57,024 nt of DNA. Origin: Raoultibacter massiliensis. Its GTDB lineage: Bacteria; Actinomycetota; Coriobacteriia; Coriobacteriales; Eggerthellaceae. Below are positions 1 to 9,962 of the stretch, piece by piece (within the stretch, counting starts at the first letter, position 1; the number at the start of each line of letters is the position of its first letter). The notes beneath the pieces were generated by a model, which worked only from the letters and a program-made list of their open reading frames with translations, was not told the DNA's origin and made no database searches. The stretch covers positions 2,438,846 through 2,495,869 of the forward strand of contig NZ_LT962671.1 of the NCBI RefSeq assembly GCF_900199545.1, written 5' to 3'. Both the position numbers and the translations under genes were made by a program.

Positions 1-1
1 C

Positions 2-1825
2 GAGAGCGACTTCATCTTCACCGCCATATCCGAAGAGACGGGGCTTTTGGGTGCTGCGGGCATCCTTCTTCTGTATCTGTGCTTCGCTATCCGCGGCATC
101 GTCACTGCTGCACGCGCCAAAAGCGATGTGAGCTCGTTCATCGCCGTGGGCCTCACCTCGATCATCGTGCTGCAGGCGTTCATCATCGTCGGCGGCATCA
201 CGCGCCTCATCCCGCTCACCGGCATCACGTTGCCCTTCGTAAGCCAAGGCGGCTCTTCGCTTCTGGCGGGCTTCATCATCGTCGGGTTTCTGCTCCGATG
301 CGGCGACGAGGGCACGGGCGTGGGCACCGAGATGAAAACAGGCACCGCCTCGTTCAACCCGAACAGCGTACTCGGGCGCGTATCGCTCGGAAAGCGCCTC
401 ACCAATTGCATGCGCATTTTCGCCGTGATGTTCGCACTGCTCGTTGCCAGCCTTACCGTCATCATGGTCGTGCAGGCCGACTACTACAAGAACCTTCCCG
501 GCAACAACCACACCATGGCGCGCGAAGCGCAAACCGAACGCGGCACCATCTCGACCTACGACGGCGTCGTCTTGGCCCAAAGCGTGAAAAACGACAACGG
601 CACGTACGATCGCGTCTACCCGGCGGGCACGCTCGCAAGCCATATCGTCGGCTACTATTCGCAGCAATACGGCACAAGCGGCATCGAAGCCGCCTATAAC
701 TCAACGCTCAAGGGGCAGCAGAATTTCGCCACCTTAACCGACGTGATCAACGCCGCAAGCGGCATCAACACACCCGGAAACGACGTGACGCTCACGCTCA
801 ATTCCAAAATCCAGCAGGCGGCGCAAGACGCCCTCGGCGATTCTGCCGGCGCATGCGTGGTGCTCGACCCTGAAACGGGTGCGGTGCTCGGCATGGCATC
901 GGCACCCACCTACGATGCGGCCGATGTGGAGACCCTGCTCGAGCAGGGCGATTCTTCGGGATCGAGCGCGCTCATCAACCGCGCCACCCAAGCGCTCTAC
1001 GCACCGGGATCCACGTTCAAGGTGCTCACCCTCGCAACTGCGCTGAGCGACGGCGTGGCAACCGAGGATAGCGTGTACAGCTCGCCTTCGAGCATGGACA
1101 TCGGCGGCGCCAAGGTGTCGAACTACGGCGACATCGATTACGGCGACATCACGCTCGCCCGCGCTACCGAAGTGTCTTCGAACGTGGTGTTCGGCCAAGT
1201 CGGCGTCCAGATCGGAGCTGACAAACTCGTTTCCGCCGCCGAAGGATACGGTTTCAACGACCTCATCTCATTCGATCTGCCGCTTGTCGAATCGGTGATG
1301 GCCGATCCCGCCGAGATGTCCGAATGGGAAACGGCTTGGGCCGCCGACGGGCAGCCTGTCACGGGAGGCGACGCAGCGCAGAAAAGCGAGCCGGGGCCTC
1401 AGGCTTCCGCCCTTCAAATGGCCATGGTTGCCAGCGCGATAGCCAACGACGGCTCCATCCAAACGCCCTATATCGTCGACAGCATCTACAACGCCAACGG
1501 CGAGAAGAGCTTCACGGCTTCCTCGAAAGAATACTCGCGCCCGATCTCCAAGGAGATCGCCAACCGCGTAACCGACATCATGGTGGGCGTCGTGCAGGAG
1601 GGCACCGGCACCGCAGCCGCCATCTCGGGCATCGACGTAGCCGGCAAAACGGGTACGGCGGAGACGGGCAAGGAGCTCGACGACAGCTGGTTCATCGGGT
1701 TTGCGCCCGCCGACAATCCGCGCGTCGTCGTCGCTATCGTGATAGAGGAGAGCTCGGAGAGGGATGCCGCGCTGAAAGCGCAAAATGTGTTAAGAACGGC
1801 TTTGGAAGTGCAAGGCCTTTTGTAA
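2..1825 (+). CDS. FtsW/RodA (SEDS) glycosyltransferase fused to a class B penicillin-binding transpeptidase, 5' end outside window
   Basis: The frame is open from base 2 and enters inside an FtsW/RodA protein: the first visible residues read ESDFIFTAISEETGLLG, a SEDS signature, followed by two or three membrane helices and the motif FVSQGGSSL. Without any stop it continues through another membrane helix (about codons 125-147) into a complete transpeptidase domain with catalytic STFK (serine codon 1010-1012), SSN (1175-1183) and KTG (1646-1654). SEDS proteins polymerise lipid II and class B PBPs cross-link it; they normally form a complex of two separate proteins. The kinase gene pknB follows after 66 bases, the usual actinobacterial neighbourhood of ftsW, pbpA and pknB. 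I see no frameshift; the fusion is in one reading frame. The true start lies left of the window. Confidence 0.93.
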   Translation, partial: ESDFIFTAISEETGLLGAAGILLLYLCFAIRGIVTAARAKSDVSSFIAVGLTSIIVLQAFIIVGGITRLIPLTGITLPFVSQGGSSLLAGFIIVGFLLRCGDEGTGVGTEMKTGTASFNPNSVLGRVSLGKRLTNCMRIFAVMFALLVASLTVIMVVQADYYKNLPGNNHTMAREAQTERGTISTYDGVVLAQSVKNDNGTYDRVYPAGTLASHIVGYYSQQYGTSGIEAAYNSTLKGQQNFATLTDVINAASGINTPGNDVTLTLNSKIQQAAQDALGDSAGACVVLDPETGAVLGMASAPTYDAADVETLLEQGDSSGSSALINRATQALYAPGSTFKVLTLATALSDGVATEDSVYSSPSSMDIGGAKVSNYGDIDYGDITLARATEVSSNVVFGQVGVQIGADKLVSAAEGYGFNDLISFDLPLVESVMADPAEMSEWETAWAADGQPVTGGDAAQKSEPGPQASALQMAMVASAIANDGSIQTPYIVDSIYNANGEKSFTASSKEYSRPISKEIANRVTDIMVGVVQEGTGTAAAISGIDVAGKTGTAETGKELDDSWFIGFAPADNPRVVVAIVIEESSERDAALKAQNVLRTALEVQGLL

Positions 1826-1891
1826 ATACGGTATGCTGTTGGCGATAATACGACCAATCGCCGAACGCATGTGACCAAGAGGAGCTAAAAC

Positions 1892-3931
<2,040 letters not shown>

Positions 3932-3960
3932 CGAGCAAAAGCAAAGACAGAGCACCTGAA

Positions 3961-3990
3961 AGGCGAATCGCGATGCGGTTCGCCTTTTTC
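3961..3990 (+). terminator. Rho-independent terminator after pknB
   Basis: An 11-bp stem with one G-U pair (AGGCGAATCGC with GCGGTTCGCCT, loop GAT) is followed by TTTTC, 30 bases after the pknB stop. From here to the tRNA at 4236 I see no gene or regulatory site I can support. Confidence 0.85.
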
Positions 3991-4235
3991 GTTGAGGCAC
4001 CGCCCGCACGACGATCGCGCAGACGATCGGATTCTGCGCTTGGACGGTTGCGCGCTTGGCCGCAAACCACCCGGCCCGACGCCCTCTATCGCAGCCTTTC
4101 GTGCAGGCTGATTCGCGCCGCCGCTGTGTTGCGCCTTCATTGCAGCCCGCTTCGCGTTTCCGCTTCGTGCGATGTGTTCATCTTCGACCATCTCCCGCAA
4201 TCGTACGGTTAATGGTAGAATACTTCTCGCACAAT

Positions 4236-4311
4236 GCCTCCGTAGCTCAGGGGATAGAGCATCGGTTTCCTAAACCGAGTGCCGTAGGTTCGAATCCTAT
4301 CGGGGGCACCA
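4236..4311 (+). tRNA. tRNA-Arg (anticodon CCT)
   Basis: The cloverleaf folds by eye: acceptor GCCTCCG pairs with CGGGGGC, the D-arm contains AGCTCAGGGGATAGAGC, the anticodon stem TCGGT/ACCGA holds loop TTCCTAA with anticodon CCT, and the T-arm carries GGTTCGAATCC. CCA is encoded (4309-4311). A terminator follows directly. Confidence 0.96.
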
Positions 4312-4319
4312 GAAACTCG

Positions 4320-4353
4320 CAGGCCAGCCGCATAAAGCGACTGGCCTGTTTTT
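4320..4353 (+). terminator. Rho-independent terminator of tRNA-Arg
   Basis: An 8-bp stem (CAGGCCAG with CTGGCCTG) is followed by five T residues, 9 bases after the tRNA 3' end. Confidence 0.85.
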
Positions 4354-4507
4354 CGAGTTAAGGGTTGATTACCCTTAGTTTACCCTTCGCGTTGCTCCTT
4401 TCGACACGACTCGCCTTCGCGTCAGGCCTTTCGGCACAGTTCTCTTGCGCAATCGCGCAGATGAGCCCGCCGTAGGGCAAATCCTGGTTTTATAGGCCAA
4501 ACCTTGA

Positions 4508-4705
4508 ATTTTCGCCGAAAAAGACCGATCTGAAGGTGATTCGCCGAACGGAAAGGCGTTTTGCGCACCTCCTGGCGATCCACCGGGAAAACACAAGGAA
4601 ACCGACCCTGTGAGCTGGGGGTTCCTACGACGAAAAACAACGCTTTCGACACTCGAAAAATAGGATATTCCATAGGGCTTCAGATCGGTTCTTTTCGGCG
4701 AAAAT
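4508..4705. repeat. Inverted-repeat element, family B copy 1 (198 bp)
   Basis: The outer 28-nt arms (4508-4535 and 4678-4705) are inverted copies matching at 26 of 28 positions; both contain ATTTTCGCCGAAAA and ACCGATCTGAAG. Shorter inner arms such as GCGTT/AACGC allow further folding. A second copy lies at 44792-44981. There is no open frame I believe in; the long minus-strand frame across it is an accident of the base composition. This gives the structure of a MITE or a large RNA hairpin. The rest of the 4354-4899 gap shows only a small inverted repeat (AAGGGT/ACCCTT near 4362) and GC-rich simple patterns. Confidence 0.75.
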
Positions 4706-4899
4706 AGGCGATCCGGCTCGCAATTTGCGCAGTTCGCGCAATCTGCGCAATACGCACGGTTTACTCCAAGCGAACGTGCGCGACCCGCGCAGGGCAATCG
4801 CGCGCGCAGACCTTCGCCGCAGCGCCCCTGGCAAGCAAACGCATCCCATAAAGCGCCGCGCGTACATACCCAGCACCATACCCGCGCTCAACCGAAAGC

Positions 4900-6324
4900 C
4901 TACCCGCGTTTCTCCTCGCTCAAGTCGATGAGCTCTTGGCGGCTGTGAACGCCCGCCTTGGCGTAGATGCGGCGCAGATGGGTATCGACCGTGCTCTTCG
5001 ATATATGCAGTTCCTGGGAGATGCGTTCGCTCGTGCGACCCTTAAGGGCGAAGGGAAGAATCTCCCCCTCGCGGTCGGACAAGCCGTACTCCCTGGCAAT
5101 CGCGGCGCAAGAGTCTTCGAGGGAGTCGGTTTTCGTCACGATTTCGGATAGACTCCCGAAATCGCGCTCGGTGAACAAGAACACGTAGGAGAACAAAACA
5201 AGGATGCCGGCGAACACCACAACCGAATACGGCGTCACGTAGCCGGGCTGCGCGTAGTCGAACGCGTTCGCGATCGCCACGCCGATAAGCTCGCCTGCGA
5301 ACAGCGCCACAAACCCCCGCGAGAACGACATCGCCGCATCGGAGCCCGTCAGCTTCGCGAGCACGAGGAACAGAGAGATGAGCACGGCAGAAAGCCCCAG
5401 ATAGCCCGCCAAAACGATGGCCTCGCCAGGCACGAGCGACTCGGCGAACTGAGGGACGGGAATGAGCAGGTAGCCAGTCATCATGATGAACAGCGCCAAG
5501 CGATACGCCTTGTTAAGCGAAGCTCCGCGGCCGAACCCGTCGGAGCGCAGAAGCGACAGCGTACCCAGTGCGAAAGCGCCGAACAAGAGGAGGCTTACCG
5601 GATACGACGCCATAGCTGCAGTGCCCGGATCGGTGTTGAACGTTTCCATGAAGCCCGCCGCCATGCCGAACAGAGCCGTGCCCGCCATAATCTTCGCCGA
5701 TAGCAGCACCGTATCCTTTGCGGCCTCCGATCCTGCAGCCGCCTCGATGCGGGCCGACGGCGAAACGCTGCCAGCGGGCTTCGGCGCCATCATGAGCGCC
5801 GCAGCACTTCCGAAGGGAAGCAGGTGGAGCACCAGCGACGACCCCTCGATCGGGATAAGCGACACGATGAGACCGACAAGAGCGCCTACCGCCGAAGCGA
5901 CGAACACCTCAGGTGCCGATACCTTGGTTGTGGTCTCGCCGAACTCCCTTCCCCACGCGGCGAGCAGCAGCGCGCACGGAAGGCCGATCAGCGCACCCTC
6001 GAAGGGAAGCCAGTAAGCCGACGGCGACCCGAGGAACAGCGGAATGAACGAGCCGGCCACGCCCATCGCCGCATACACAAGCAGCATCGGACGGGCGAGG
6101 ATCTTGTTGCGGAAGCTCGGCGTTACGAGTCTGAGAAGAACAAAGCCGACCACCATGAACAAAAGCGTCCCGAACAGCTCGGCGCGCTCGAACTTGAACG
6201 ACCCCATAGGAATGGCCCGGTTCGAGCCCATGTAGAAAAGAAAGAATACGAACCCCTGATTGCAGGCGAACCCAATGATGCGGCGCAGCGACAGATTCCC
6301 AGCTGCTTGCGCTGGTTGATTCAT
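4900..6324 (-). CDS. Membrane-bound LuxR-type transcription regulator
   Basis: Protein of 474 residues with roughly ten to twelve hydrophobic helices filling the first 390 residues and a C-terminal LuxR/GerE helix-turn-helix (YGLSDREGEILPFALKGRTS, then ISKSTVDTHLRRIYAKAGVHSRQEL). The start MNQPAQ is chosen because AGGAGG lies 6 bases upstream; a longer start at 6366 has no such site. Family knowledge: regulators of this build are numerous in Eggerthellaceae and often sit beside respiratory reductase genes; the membrane part is assumed to sense a small molecule or be driven by transport, which is unproven. It lies downstream of a second regulator of the same build in the same direction (218-base gap with no clear site). 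Confidence 0.9.
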   Translation of the reverse strand: MNQPAQAAGNLSLRRIIGFACNQGFVFFLFYMGSNRAIPMGSFKFERAELFGTLLFMVVGFVLLRLVTPSFRNKILARPMLLVYAAMGVAGSFIPLFLGSPSAYWLPFEGALIGLPCALLLAAWGREFGETTTKVSAPEVFVASAVGALVGLIVSLIPIEGSSLVLHLLPFGSAAALMMAPKPAGSVSPSARIEAAAGSEAAKDTVLLSAKIMAGTALFGMAAGFMETFNTDPGTAAMASYPVSLLLFGAFALGTLSLLRSDGFGRGASLNKAYRLALFIMMTGYLLIPVPQFAESLVPGEAIVLAGYLGLSAVLISLFLVLAKLTGSDAAMSFSRGFVALFAGELIGVAIANAFDYAQPGYVTPYSVVVFAGILVLFSYVFLFTERDFGSLSEIVTKTDSLEDSCAAIAREYGLSDREGEILPFALKGRTSERISQELHISKSTVDTHLRRIYAKAGVHSRQELIDLSEEKRG

Positions 6325-6542
6325 TGCATCCCTCCTGCCTGCATCGCGTTCGTCCTCGGAAATCATGATAACAGGAGTTGGTTTCGCATCAGAGCGCTTG
6401 GCGGCAAACCGACAACGGCTCCACGTTTAGCGGCGCCCATGAAACACCCGAAACGCCTATTCGCGCTACGCGCCCGAATCCTTTGCGCCTTGCGACCCCA
6501 ATTCCGGCTACCTTGCCAAACCGCAAAGCGCAAAACCCGACC

Positions 6543-8024
6543 TCACTGAACCTCCCTCATCACTTCCCTCAGCTCGGCATCGACGATATCCATGAGCACC
6601 TGCTGCGAGTTGAGCTCCATCTTCTGGTAGATGTGCATGATGTGGGTGCGGGCGGTTCCATCGGAAATCACAAGCGCCTCCGCGATATGCCGAGCGTTTC
6701 GGCCCCTTGCGAGAAGGACCAGCACCTCGCCCTCGCGAGGCGTCAGCTGATACCGGCGGGAAACGCGCGCGCATGCTTCGGCGAAAGCTATATCCGTATT
6801 CGCCTGCAGCTCAGCGGCCTCCTTCGCCTTGTCGATGCGTCGCGCGCTGTTGCGTCGGAACTGCAGAAGGCGGACAGCGCTCGAAATCAGCAGCACGCTG
6901 AACACGACGAGGACGATGGCCGTTCCCAGCAGATCTCCGAAGCGATCGGGCAGAATCATGATTCCGTAAACGCCGAGCGCCCAACCCGCGCGATAGGAGA
7001 AATAGGCGATGCACGTAAAAACGAACGGGGTGTTCCCCTTGCGGTAGTTGCGGGGCACCGTCCATACGAACAGAAGCAGAATGGAATACGCCACGGCAAG
7101 CGGGACAAGGTAGAGGGGGACGCCCGATGCTCCGAACAATGCCGAAACGTAAAGCCCGACAAGCACGAGCGGCAACACGAGAATGCGCAGCAGCTCAAGG
7201 AACTCGGTCTCCTGAAGGTATCGAACCAGCGCATAGAAAACGGCACCGGCGATAAGCGTGCCGATGCCCGACGTCACCTGAATAACGAACGAAGCATCGC
7301 CGCTGTCCTGCGTCACCATAACCGTGCTGTGCAAGGCGATGAGCAGAACTTCCAGCAGCGCGATGCTGATGCAGTATTCCCAGAAGGGAAAATCACGGGC
7401 GAAGCCTTCGCTGTCGCGCACTTCGGCCGCGATGTCCTCGCGCTCGACCTCGCGCATGCCATCGAGGTACTGGGCGTCCGACCACATAAGCAGCCCCACC
7501 GAACCGGGAACGAACAGCACAAGCGCCCCGACGGCCACCTGCCACTCGAAGGCGAGAACGAGAATCTGCAGCACGCCTGCGCCCGCAATGCCGAACGCAA
7601 AAGCGCTCACCGCCTTTCGAACGCCGACATCGAGAAAGAATTCGGCGTACACGACGAACAAAATGCTCGCACAATGCATCGCCACGGAGACGGCGATCGA
7701 AATCGGCTCGCTGAATGCGATCCCCATCGCCTGTGCACAGCGACCCGCAAGGCCCGCCGTCTGAACCGCGGCAAACACTGCAAGAAACGGCTTGTTTCGA
7801 TAGAAGCGCTCTTTTCGCCGAAGCGTCCGATTCACGAGCACGGCGAGAACCGCCGCGATGAACAAGACGATCGATGCAAGTTCCGCAACGGATCGGGTTT
7901 CGAATACCCATAACGCCGTATAGCGCTCATATTCGGTGCCGGCGATGCACAGGGCCAAGCCGATCGTCGCCGCGACGAACCAGCCCCCACCAGAGCCCTG
8001 AGCTTTGCTTCCCCCCGCAGCCAT
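6543..8024 (-). CDS. Membrane-bound LuxR-type transcription regulator
   Basis: Protein of 493 residues with about twelve hydrophobic helices up to residue 400, a short charged linker rich in Arg/Lys/Ala, and a C-terminal LuxR helix-turn-helix (YQLTPREGEVLVLLARGRNA, then ISDGTARTHIMHIYQKMELNSQQ). Start supported by GGGAGG 5 bases upstream. It is divergent from the flavoprotein gene at 8203, with a perfect palindrome at the midpoint of the shared 178-base promoter region, so control of that gene is a natural inference. The paralogue at 4900-6324 has the same build but little obvious sequence identity outside the DNA-binding domain. Confidence 0.9.
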   Translation of the reverse strand: MAAGGSKAQGSGGGWFVAATIGLALCIAGTEYERYTALWVFETRSVAELASIVLFIAAVLAVLVNRTLRRKERFYRNKPFLAVFAAVQTAGLAGRCAQAMGIAFSEPISIAVSVAMHCASILFVVYAEFFLDVGVRKAVSAFAFGIAGAGVLQILVLAFEWQVAVGALVLFVPGSVGLLMWSDAQYLDGMREVEREDIAAEVRDSEGFARDFPFWEYCISIALLEVLLIALHSTVMVTQDSGDASFVIQVTSGIGTLIAGAVFYALVRYLQETEFLELLRILVLPLVLVGLYVSALFGASGVPLYLVPLAVAYSILLLFVWTVPRNYRKGNTPFVFTCIAYFSYRAGWALGVYGIMILPDRFGDLLGTAIVLVVFSVLLISSAVRLLQFRRNSARRIDKAKEAAELQANTDIAFAEACARVSRRYQLTPREGEVLVLLARGRNARHIAEALVISDGTARTHIMHIYQKMELNSQQVLMDIVDAELREVMREVQ

Positions 8025-8103
8025 CGGCCTCCCTTCCGTATCCGACAGCTATCATCATAGCAATTTCGAGAGAATACGATTGTAACGATGACGCATCGCG
8101 AGA

Positions 8104-8124
8104 AATCAGATTTTAAATCTGATT
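8104..8124. promoter_or_regulatory. Palindromic operator candidate between regulator and flavoprotein 1
   Basis: Two perfect 10-base arms, AATCAGATTT and AAATCTGATT, surround a single T. The centre (8114) is 90 bases from the LuxR start at 8024 and 89 from the flavoprotein start at 8203. The AT-rich dyad stands out from its GC-rich surroundings. Binding by the adjacent LuxR protein is inferred. Confidence 0.7.
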
Positions 8125-8202
8125 CAGGCAAAGCCCCTGCTTCGTAAGGTCTTCGACATGCGGAATGAAACCGCATACCTGTTTTCAAGGAAGGGAGAAA
8201 CG

Positions 8203-9810
8203 ATGAAAGAACTCACTCGAAGGAATTTTCTTCTCGGCTCGAGCGTTGCAGCCGCAGGAGTGCTGGGAGCGGGAATGCTTTCCGCTTGCAGCCCGAGCGC
8301 GGAAAGCCCGGCGGAGGCAACGGCGGAGGAGCCGTCTTTAAAAGAGGCGACTCAGACCAAAGAAGCCGACGTCGTCGTTGCGGGCCTTGGCGCCGCCGGC
8401 CTGCTTGCCGCCTATGGCGCGGCGACGGGAGGCTGCTCGGTCATCGCCATAGACGCCGCCGCATCCATGGATGGAACGACCAATACGCGAACCTCGGCAG
8501 CGTTCGCAGTCGGATCATCGCTGCAGGATCCGAGTCCCGAACCGCTCACCATCGAAGAATTCATGGACTATGTAAACACGGGCACGAACTACCAATCGAA
8601 CAACAAGGCGCTCCGAGCCATCATCGAAGCGTCGGGCAAGGCGGTCGACGTATTCGTTGATGCAGGCATGCCGTTCAACGTCGATTTCACCAACAGCACC
8701 AAAGCGGACGCGATGATGGTGCGCGGAGGCTGCGTGTACGGCGTCGCCGGCGAAGAACGTGCCGAATACTTCACCAAGATCGTCGACGAAGCGGGAGTCG
8801 AATGCCTGTTCAACACCACAGCTGAAAGCATCATCATCGAAAATGGCAAGGTGGCGGGCGTGCAGTGCGTATCGGGTAAAGACGTCATCGACATCAAAGC
8901 CAAGGCCGTCATCCTCGCAACGGGAGGCTTCTTGGGAAGCGAAGAGGAAACCGCCAAGCATTTCGCAGGTGCGAAGATCGTCTGCATGGGCAACATGCTC
9001 AACACAGGCGCAGGCATCAACATGGCCATGTCGGCAGGAGCCCAACTTGGGAAGTGCTTCAGCATCTCGATGAACGAGTACGGCGGTGCGAACACGAAGG
9101 CATCCCCCACCTACTCGTTCAGACCCACTTCGGGAACCAACGAAGCCATGCGCCTTCCCGTATTCGGCGGCATCCTTCTCGATGGAAGCGGCGAGCGCTT
9201 CGTAAACGAGGGAGTCATGTGCGAGAAAACGATGTTCTGTTGCGAGCCGCTCGTGCGGGAATCGTATTACTACGCGGTATGCGACGAGGCCTTCATGAAG
9301 CGCTGGGAAACCGAGCCCTTGCCGACGTTTCTCGGCGACGAGCGCATGAAGGGCATGTTCGCCGATATCGTGGCAAGCGACATTCGCGAGCAGTTCGATA
9401 AGGCGGTTGACGAAGGCTGGGCCTTCAAGGCTGACACGCTTGCCGAGCTCGCCGAGCACTTCGGGCTTTCGAACCTCGAGCAAACCGTCGCCCAGTACAA
9501 TGAATACTGCGACAAAGGTGCTGACGAGCTGTTCTTCAAAGACGCGAAGTACCTGACGCCCGTAAAGGAGGGTCCGTTCTACATCGTCGAGTCGATGCCC
9601 GCAGGATGGCTCTCGCTCGGAGGAATCAAGTGCAATGCCCGCTGCCAGGCAGTTGATCCCGACAACAAGGTCATCGACGGGTTGTTCGTGGCCGGTGCCG
9701 ATGCGGATCTGTTCACATCTCCCTACTATGCGGCAGGATCTGCTAACGGTTTCGCAGTTGGATCAGGTCTGATCGCAGGTGAAGAAGCTGCAAAGGCAGT
9801 GAAGGCGTAA
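8203..9810 (+). CDS. Tat-exported FAD-dependent reductase (fumarate reductase flavoprotein family)
   Basis: Protein of 535 residues. The N-terminus carries a twin-arginine signal (TRRNFLLG, residues 5-12), a hydrophobic stretch and LSAC at 26-29, a possible lipobox. An FAD-binding fold follows with GLGAAG at 61-66; the C-terminus shows the family's closing segment GLFVAGADADLFTSPYYAAG. No heme motif (CxxCH) and no FMN-binding domain are present, so electrons must come from a separate donor. Related proteins reduce fumarate, urocanate, cinnamates or other unsaturated acids and ketosteroids; the substrate cannot be read from the sequence. The start at 8203 is preferred over 8158 because AAGGAAGGGAG ends 5 bases before it and the Tat motif is then properly N-terminal. 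It is divergent from the LuxR regulator. Confidence 0.92.
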   Translation: MKELTRRNFLLGSSVAAAGVLGAGMLSACSPSAESPAEATAEEPSLKEATQTKEADVVVAGLGAAGLLAAYGAATGGCSVIAIDAAASMDGTTNTRTSAAFAVGSSLQDPSPEPLTIEEFMDYVNTGTNYQSNNKALRAIIEASGKAVDVFVDAGMPFNVDFTNSTKADAMMVRGGCVYGVAGEERAEYFTKIVDEAGVECLFNTTAESIIIENGKVAGVQCVSGKDVIDIKAKAVILATGGFLGSEEETAKHFAGAKIVCMGNMLNTGAGINMAMSAGAQLGKCFSISMNEYGGANTKASPTYSFRPTSGTNEAMRLPVFGGILLDGSGERFVNEGVMCEKTMFCCEPLVRESYYYAVCDEAFMKRWETEPLPTFLGDERMKGMFADIVASDIREQFDKAVDEGWAFKADTLAELAEHFGLSNLEQTVAQYNEYCDKGADELFFKDAKYLTPVKEGPFYIVESMPAGWLSLGGIKCNARCQAVDPDNKVIDGLFVAGADADLFTSPYYAAGSANGFAVGSGLIAGEEAAKAVKA

Positions 9811-9832
9811 AACCGCTTGCAGCAAGCTATCG

Positions 9833-9858
9833 GGGGCCGTCGCTTCAGCGGTGGCCCC
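9833..9858 (+). terminator. Hairpin after flavoprotein 1, probable terminator
   Basis: GGGGCC pairs with GGCCCC and the stem continues inward through CGC/GCG with two wobble pairs around loop TTCA. No T tract follows, so termination is only probable. Confidence 0.45.
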
Positions 9859-9920
9859 ATATCCGAATGGCCGCTTTCCTTCTCGCGCCGCATGCGGCGC
9901 GTCCCTGTACTACAAGCTCG

Positions 9921-9953
9921 CTTATCCAAGGTTAAACGCTAACCTTGGATAAG
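9921..9953. terminator. Perfect 14-bp hairpin between convergent genes
   Basis: CTTATCCAAGGTTA and TAACCTTGGATAAG flank the 5-base loop AACGC. It begins 9 bases beyond the stop of the exporter gene on the minus strand and faces flavoprotein 1 on the plus strand. The position suits a two-way terminator, but there is no T run on either strand, so it could also be a protein-binding dyad. Confidence 0.5.
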
Positions 9954-9962
9954 AGGCCGATC

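Noticed and set aside
4360..4380. Possible phage attachment site after tRNA-Arg
   Set aside because: Only a 6-bp inverted repeat is present; there is no duplicated tRNA 3' end and no integrase in the window.
4375..4891. Overlapping minus-strand frames of 80-140 codons after tRNA-Arg
   Set aside because: They run through the family B inverted repeat, contain runs such as CADCANCANC from simple repeats, have no ribosome site and no family likeness.
6378..7913. 511-codon plus-strand frame
   Set aside because: It is the antisense shadow of the LuxR gene at 6543-8024, rich in His/Arg/Gln, with no hydrophobic core or motif.
8158..8202. Upstream ATG for flavoprotein 1
   Set aside because: It would place 15 residues before the Tat signal and lacks a ribosome site, while the ATG at 8203 has one.
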